Assembly: GCA_029532625.1 (NCBI GenBank)
Contig: JARFXM010000005.1
Coordinates: forward strand, 2,108,001 to 2,172,000
DNA length: 64,000 nucleotides
Reading direction: 5' to 3'
Source of the DNA: Lomentospora prolificans
Lineage: Eukaryota > Ascomycota > Sordariomycetes > Microascales > Microascaceae
Shown here: positions 58,283 through 64,000 of the stretch, one piece after another
How positions within the stretch are numbered: position 1 is the stretch's first letter
Layout of the letters: every line of letters begins with the position of its first letter
The notes under the pieces: generated by a model
What the model saw: only the letters and a program-made list of their open reading frames with translations
Database searches by the model: none
Told to the model about the DNA's origin: nothing
Made by a program: the position numbers and the translations under genes

Positions 58283-59254
58283 TCAATGGGCCTTGGGAGA
58301 ATACAAACGCTTCATGCGGATCCCTGTTGTGGCTGTAGTTCCCGCATCTACGGGGAGCACGACGCCCGTCATCCACCGAGCCTCATCTCCAGCTAGGAAC
58401 CGAATGGCTGCACGAATGTCCCAGCCGTTACCCTCGGTGCCTATAAAGCTGCGGTTTTTGCGTGCCTCTCTCTCCGTAGCTTCCATCCCTGCTCTTCCGC
58501 CGAATACCATCGGTGTATATACCATTCCTGGCTAATAAATCTTAGTGTGTGTTCTAGCTCTATTTTCTTTCTCTCTTCTCTCAAGTGTCATCAATTCAAA
58601 GTCCAAAAGCAGAGGCAGAGGAACAGCAGAATAAGTGCTCACCCGAGCAAATGCGGTTGACCCTCATTCGCTGCTGTGCATGGTTGGCTGCCATGGGACA
58701 CATCATGTGGACGACAGCGCCCTTGCTGGTAGGATACAAAAGGCTGGGCGTACCTCTGCGTAGGCCGGCGATGCTGCCCATGTTTGCGATGCTCCATCTC
58801 ATTGACCTTGGTTTTTGGTCATCTCGAGTATGCAGTACTTGACTATCTGCACCCTAAGTTCACCTCTAGACCTTTGACGAAGGGACCGATGTCGACCTGC
58901 ACCGAGTTGCCCTCTGGTCCCATAACAATGCCGACATTGTTAAAGAGGATATCGAGGCGACCATAGGTAGATATAGTCGTATCTACGATCTATTAGCAGT
59001 CCGATGAGACAGTCACATCTCCCGCCACAGCGATGGTGGCTCCATGTTCCCCCTACCCCATCATGTCCACAGGATGCTGAACGAACTCAGAGCTTGAGGT
59101 CGACGCAGACCACTGAGCAGCTGACCTCGGCGAGCATGACGGCGGCAGCTCGCCCCTTTCCGATCCCACTAGGGAGAGCGCCGGCACCCGTGACAATCGC
59201 GACTCGGCCATTGAGAGTCCGAACGGGACGTTCAAGCTGTGGAGTGGTGTCCAT
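58283..59254 (-). pseudogene. Broken short-chain dehydrogenase/reductase gene
   Basis: The minus strand from ATG 59254 reads NGRVAIVTGAGALPSGIGKG and later GDVTVSSDC, then two adjacent stop codons (TAA TAG), then IVDTTISTYGRLDILFNNVG in the same frame. Frameshifts follow near 58830-58860. The catalytic block is intact: NMGSIAGLRRGTPSLLYPTSK. A recognisable GT-AG intron still separates it from a C-terminal exon (MVYTPMVFGG ... WMTGVVLPVDAG) that ends at 58283. The tandem stops could come from two C-to-T changes in glutamine codons, as repeat-induced point mutation makes, but this was not tested. It is the fourth remnant gene in the window. Confidence 0.75.
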
Positions 59255-59669
59255 GATGCGGGAATCGCTAGCCGGTGTAGTTTACGAATCCGAGTGAGGT
59301 GGGATATTTCTAACCAAGATGTGATGCGATTTCATCGACCCGAGCCAACTACTTTACGGTTAGACTGTCACTGTGGGTGAGCCTGTAAATACGGTTCGCT
59401 GGCTGCGGTGCCGACGACGACTTGGAGACAGGGCGAATTTCCTTGGTCGGAACCGAACCCCGGTGGTAGATTTCCTAAGACCGAATCATCTTTGTGGCGT
59501 AAGAAGGGCCCGCAGGCGGTACTGCTGGTATTAGCATATTCAGTGTCCTGTTTTACAATCACGGTGTCCTTGATTGATCTCGTTGGATTTACTTGGTCTT
59601 TTTTTCGCTTTTCTCCTTTTACGGGTTGAGGGGTTGAGCCTCAGAATAGTCACCGATAAAATCCGACAT
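59255..59669. other. Intergenic region
   Basis: 415 nt, containing the 3' side of the regulator and the 5' side of the SDR relic. Nothing else is seen. Confidence 0.5.
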
Positions 59670-62563
59670 TTATTGAAAAGGAGCCCCGAATAGGTCGAAC
59701 ATCATCTGATCCTGCCCTTCAAGAATGCCCTGGTCAATCATATCCTGGGGCCAAGTATCTGGCAGGAACTCGCAATGAGCCAGCAGTCTAGACTGATCCA
59801 CCAACTCATCCTGCATCTGCGGCCGTCCCAGCCCCTGGCCATGCGAGTCCATATGGCGCGTTGAGTCTTCACCTTGGCCGTTGCCGATGACGCCTTTGGC
59901 TGCTGCGACTTCACTCGAATTTCCCGACACAATCGCCTCACCGGAGATGGCGTGGTATTGCTGTACCCCCATCTCACCTAAGGATATCCCTGTTCGTTCT
60001 ACCACCCATCCAAAAACCCGCGCAGCCCATTTTGCATTCAGCCAGGACTCCTCAATATCCCTCAAGTACGCTAGGATAGTATAGATCTCGGCTTTCAGTG
60101 CCTGTCTATTGGCCCGGCTGCAATCTGGGCTAAGTACGGTTTCTATTTGAAGTGAGAGCAGCTGGGTCGTACACACGATCCTAGAGGTATTATTATCAGA
60201 GGTTAAAATCTGGTCATTCGGCCGCTACTCTGTGTCAAAATTGGTACTTACAACGCTGGGGGGCCGGAAAGAAGCACTTCGTGGGTCATGGCACGCCGCA
60301 AAACTGTACTCAGCTCAAACATGGCGCTAAGCAGGCGCCGGTTGACGAACCCGATGTCGGCTGGATTTACCATATTGACGCGGCGACGCAGAGTTCTATA
60401 GAACAGACACTCTAACCGATAGCTAAAGGCGTGAATGACGGCGACCCACACATCGGAGTCGCTCCAGGGTGAAGTCATGTCGGCTCGCAGCTCTTTCGGG
60501 AGGCGACTTCGCCATGTTATTATGGCATCGCCAACGGAACGGACTTGTTCCATTGAGGGCACTGAGTCGGCTTGGCGCAAGAGATGCAAGCAGCTGGCTC
60601 CTTAATATGAGTACAAGCAGTCAGTATACTGACGTCCAGCACTCCTCCCAAGAAATTATGCCAGACGCACATCTAGGGGGCGAGAAAAGGGGGTAGGGGT
60701 TATGGAGACCCTGCATCAGACAGAAAGAGGGAGACAAAAACAAAATCTAACCTAATTGAGTAAGCTTGCAGTTTTCTATAAAGAACTGCATCTGAATGTC
60801 CGTGACGGCCGGTAATAGTATGCCTGGGGGTTGATCCATCCCCGACTCTGACTCCTCAGCCCAGTCTTCCCGGCAAAGCGGCCGGACGTCCGCCTCCGCG
60901 TCGTTGATGAGACGTACGTTTTCGAACCCGGCAAGGGAGAACATGACATCACGTTGCTACATCCGATCGTTAGCGGGCTATTCACCCCAACAACTGACTA
61001 GACTTACGAAAAGCAACCACCAAATGCGCCGGCATACTCGGTGCATCGCCGGTTGTAGCTCTCGCTCAATGTTCCTGATCCTTGTAAGTAAACATGCCTT
61101 CGATTCAAACCACGAGCACTCCATCTTACTGCCTGTGGAGTCCCATGAGGGTTGCGATATGTATGGCGTTATTGAACCAGAAGCGGAAGTCTTTATCTGG
61201 GGCGAAGGAGTTTTGAAAAGAACTCATGAATATCGATCCCTGTAGGATGATGAGTTGGTTCTTCTCGCAGCCAAAGTCGTAAAGCAGACGAGCACGTAAG
61301 AAGAACTCGCGCTGGGCTTCTGTGACGCTCTGGAACGACATATCGTGCAGGAGTTGGAGAGGACAATACGGCACTGTGATTGCGAAGATGGTGTATAGTA
61401 GAAAGGTCGAACAACTCCGGTCCGCACAGTCTTTTGACAGCTGAGTGCGGTTGACTACTGGCGTGTAGGGGTACACATGCTTGTAGAACAGTTGAATTAC
61501 GGAGTCACTTGGTATTATCGAATGGAGTGGCGGTCAGTATTTACAATCGTTCGGTCTTCCACAAGTACAAACGAAGGAGGGGGGCCGAAATCAAGGAACG
61601 GCAATATTACTAACCGACACTTTGTTGTAGGAAGGTCGTGTACTCGCCGTTGCGAAAGATATGCCCGGTCAACCTCATCAAGACGACCAAGCTCCCGATC
61701 TAATACAGACCCGGGTTGCGGCCCATCTAGGTCGACGGGAACCAGTCTGCGTCGGTGGGGTTTACCTATGGCGTCGTTTAAAAGACTCAAGGCATTGAAG
61801 TCGCTGTAATATTCGAAGATGCGATGGGTAGGCTCGGCGGCGCCAGCCGAAGCGGGACTCAGCACGACAGCTTCATTTTGCGACATGCGACAGAGCGTCT
61901 GGAGGTGCGCGTCCGCGTCGGATGTTGTATATTGGGGCTGCTCACCGACGGTATTATGGGATGTCGGCGATGATACTCCCTGTCCGGGCGCATTGTGGGC
62001 AAGGGTGCGGGTTGATGCATTAATATTTCGAGTCGGCGAAACCGCTGGTTGAGACTGGCGTGGAGAAGGTTGGCTGTTCGGTCCTTGTCCGGGTACGAGA
62101 GAAACGTGCGTCTTCTCTTATTAATACTACTAAGATCTCTTGTCGGACCGAAGTTGGGAGCTTTCTCACCCTTGTTGCCATGTTTACCAGCGCTAGGAGA
62201 GGGTCAATGTCCTGGTCATCTTGATGGACCGAACCAACGTGAATCTGGTCTCTGGGTTGGTTGGTGGGGAATGAATCGCTATTATACCCGGACGCTCGTT
62301 TTCGTTTCGCCCTACGTACAGAAACATGAGGGTACAGGTGTCAGCAGGCTCTAGACTGGCGATACGGGCGGTATACGGGATGGACAAGGACGATAGCCTC
62401 GCCGGACGTACCCTGGCGGAGGGCGGAAGACAGCGACACAGTACTGGGTCCTATCTTTACTCACGCATCGTGTACAGGGCGTGCCTACCCGAGCCATATC
62501 ACAACGAACTTTACGCTCGTGGCAAGGGACACAGGCACGGGGTTTTTTCGCCGGTAGATCCAT
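59670..62563 (-). CDS. Zn2Cys6 transcription factor with fungal_trans middle homology region
   Basis: 749 residues from eight exons: 62563-62412, 62311-62170, 62054-61615, 61507-61130, 61080-61008, 60956-60752, 60600-60252, 60180-59670. The DNA-binding cluster spans Cys11-Cys42: C-x2-C-x6-C-x8-C-x2-C-x8-C (CVPCHERKVRC), followed by basic AKRKRAS. The middle homology region shows LFYKHVYPYTPVVNRTQL, FWFNNAIHIATLMGLHR, CRRIWWLLF and QRDVMFSLAGFENVRL, as in pathway-specific and catabolic regulators. The C-terminal 100 residues are Gln/Asp-rich, probably activating. It is the only intact regulator among the genes right of 49.8 kb and may control some of them. Confidence 0.92.
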
Positions 62564-63578
62564 TTTCAAGACTGGGGAGACTAATAGGCCATTGAGGATG
62601 CGTGCCGTCAGAAGGGGAGCAGGTAGGCGACTAATAATACGCGATTGGATTTCGGTACGGTTGACCAGTGTATCGAGTGTATCGAGTCGAGGTTATTCAA
62701 GGAAATAATAGGGTGCTGCCACTGCGATGAGATGCTGATGAGGGAACTACACCTCCAGATTGTTGATGAGCAGCCAGCGCACACAGAAGACAAAGAATTC
62801 GGCCTTTCTGTTCTGGGACAGCCAGCGGGGTACACACAATCCATTCAAGGCCAGCCAGGCTCAATGATGACAAAACCACTACAACTACCACTGACTCTCC
62901 AGCTTCCCCGCAAGGTTTACCGCCAACTAGGGGCGCTATTGAACACCACTAAGACCAATTGGTGTTTGCGGACAGTAATAGCTGCAGACAATGTGATATA
63001 TGGAGGTTCTCGGAGTTTGGGGGGGAACGGGGCCGAGGGGTGGCCCTTGATTTCAGGCCTAGATCGAATACCAATACTTCGTAATTTCCCAGCTAGTTGC
63101 TGATTCGATCAAGGGTTCCAACGCGCGGACCTTGCCTTGGAAGACAAACGAACCCAGGTAGCCGGAACTGTGCCAGGATGGTGTGGCAGCTCGATTGGCC
63201 ACGCTCGGATCAAGAGAAAGCGCTATGCCAGGCAACCCCCGCACACCCCAACCTCTTCAGCGGGACCACTCGAATTAGCGCATTTCTCGACATTAAATGG
63301 AATACTCCAAAGTTGGCCGCTGTTTCTGGGGAGTGTAGTACCCAATGATCGGCGGATTGGCCGTAACCATCACCTCCCCGGATACCCTCTGAGGTTGTTG
63401 GCCCTTTCTATTGACTCCCTTTAAACCAACGTCCCAATTTCATCCCAGACACGGATGCTACTTCGCATGGACTAGCTTGTCGCGGCAGCTAAGGCTTTTT
63501 TGCGGCTGACGACTAGGTATCTAGTAGAACGCCTATCTCAATTGTAGGGGACTAAGGCTGCTGGCTTTTCTGCTCGGG
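62564..63578. other. Intergenic region, no supported gene
   Basis: 1.0 kb between the regulator and the thioesterase-like gene, both on the minus strand (so the regulator promoter lies here). A plus-strand open frame of about 150 codons lacks an ATG near its start and any motif. Confidence 0.45.
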
Positions 63579-64000
63579 TTACAGCCTAGCATTGTTGCGG
63601 GTTGAGCTCATGATCAATGCCTCGTGCGAAGCTAGAGCTACAAGATCTCCCGATTCGTCTATTAGGGCGACCTCTATATCCATACGTCCGTTCCTAATGG
63701 CCTTTGAGGTGATTTTGCTAAATAACCAGTCCACACCGTGGATCGGCAACACCTTCTTGAAGGTTATAGACATGGATAAAGTCGGGAACCAAACCGGCAC
63801 AGATACAGCTTCGGCTGCGTTCACTTTCCGCTCAAGCTGTGCCAGCTGTGCCGGAAATACATCCAGCAGAAAGGTGGCCGCTTCGTTAGTCCACCGTCCT
63901 TGAACAACATGTCCTTCCTTCGTCCAGCGGAGCTTAGCCCACTGATCATAGATAATAATACCATCTGTACCCAGCATGGAAGCGTCTACAGGATTGTACA
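63579..64000 (-). CDS. Thioesterase-like protein (hot-dog fold, 4HBT_3 type), N-terminus beyond window
   Basis: About 140 C-terminal residues are visible and the frame stays open to the window edge (YNPVDASMLGTDG), so the ATG at 63977 is probably internal. The pattern VWFPTLSMSITFKKVLP, then VDWLFSKITSKAIRNGRMDIEVALIDESGDLVALASHEALIM, is the second hot-dog repeat of fungal acyl-CoA thioesterase-like proteins, ending in the usual central-helix-facing strand. The catalytic Asp/Gln/Thr set cannot be judged without the first half. It ends in NNARL. Confidence 0.75.
   Translation of the reverse strand, partial: YNPVDASMLGTDGIIIYDQWAKLRWTKEGHVVQGRWTNEAATFLLDVFPAQLAQLERKVNAAEAVSVPVWFPTLSMSITFKKVLPIHGVDWLFSKITSKAIRNGRMDIEVALIDESGDLVALASHEALIMSSTRNNARL

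Noticed and set aside
62645..63103. 153-codon plus-strand open frame
   Set aside because: Starts at TTG with no ATG near the beginning and no motif; probably non-coding promoter-side sequence.
1..64000. tRNA, rRNA, CRISPR arrays, insertion sequences
   Set aside because: None was recognised; CRISPR and bacterial IS elements are not expected in a fungal nuclear genome, and no transposase or long terminal repeats were seen.

Overview
The window is nuclear DNA of a filamentous ascomycete, most likely a sordariomycete of the order Hypocreales (an inference from gene content, not tested). The evidence is many short spliceosomal introns (about 45-90 nt, mostly GT-AG with CTAAC-type branch sites), Zn2Cys6 regulators, biotin-dependent lam-type enzymes and a run of secreted proteins typical of host-associated or soil fungi. 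Gene models below were spliced by hand from splice sites and reading phase. The exons of each multi-exon model join in phase without stop codons.

Layout. 1-9022: a subtilisin-like protease cut by the left edge, a zinc-free medium-chain reductase, a cyanamide hydratase and a secreted NPP1-family protein. 9501-20795: a four-gene block in two divergent pairs: NCS1 permease / class III aminotransferase, then LamB (YcsF/PxpA-type) / a 1234-residue LamA-like protein (biotin carboxylase, PxpC-like, PxpB-like and biotinyl domains). Together these would form an import, ATP-driven lactam opening and transamination pathway, related to the lamA/lamB 2-pyrrolidinone system known in Aspergillus nidulans. 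22030-28922: a TRI14-like secreted propeller protein, a regulator relic, a small secreted LP-repeat protein, a glucosidase I relic and a GNAT-like protein.

29881-37006: a divergent cytochrome P450 / MFS exporter pair followed by a 550-residue intronless orphan. The order of its secondary-structure-like segments resembles a cyclodipeptide synthase. This is a candidate small natural-product locus, and the most speculative and most interesting part of the window.

37007-48664: decayed fragments, a glycerate-kinase-like P-loop protein, a tartrate-dehydrogenase-like enzyme, a Zn2Cys6 regulator, a NACHT relic, a seven-repeat secreted lectin-like protein and a metallo-beta-lactamase-like protein. 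49854-64000: an SDR and a Dal5-type MFS carrier transcribed divergently, an extended SDR, an alpha/beta hydrolase, an SDR pseudogene with tandem stops, a large Zn2Cys6 regulator and a thioesterase-like gene cut by the right edge. This looks like a regulated catabolic or metabolite-tailoring neighbourhood. Relics with stops and frameshifts recur between intact genes, as in accessory, fast-evolving chromosome segments.
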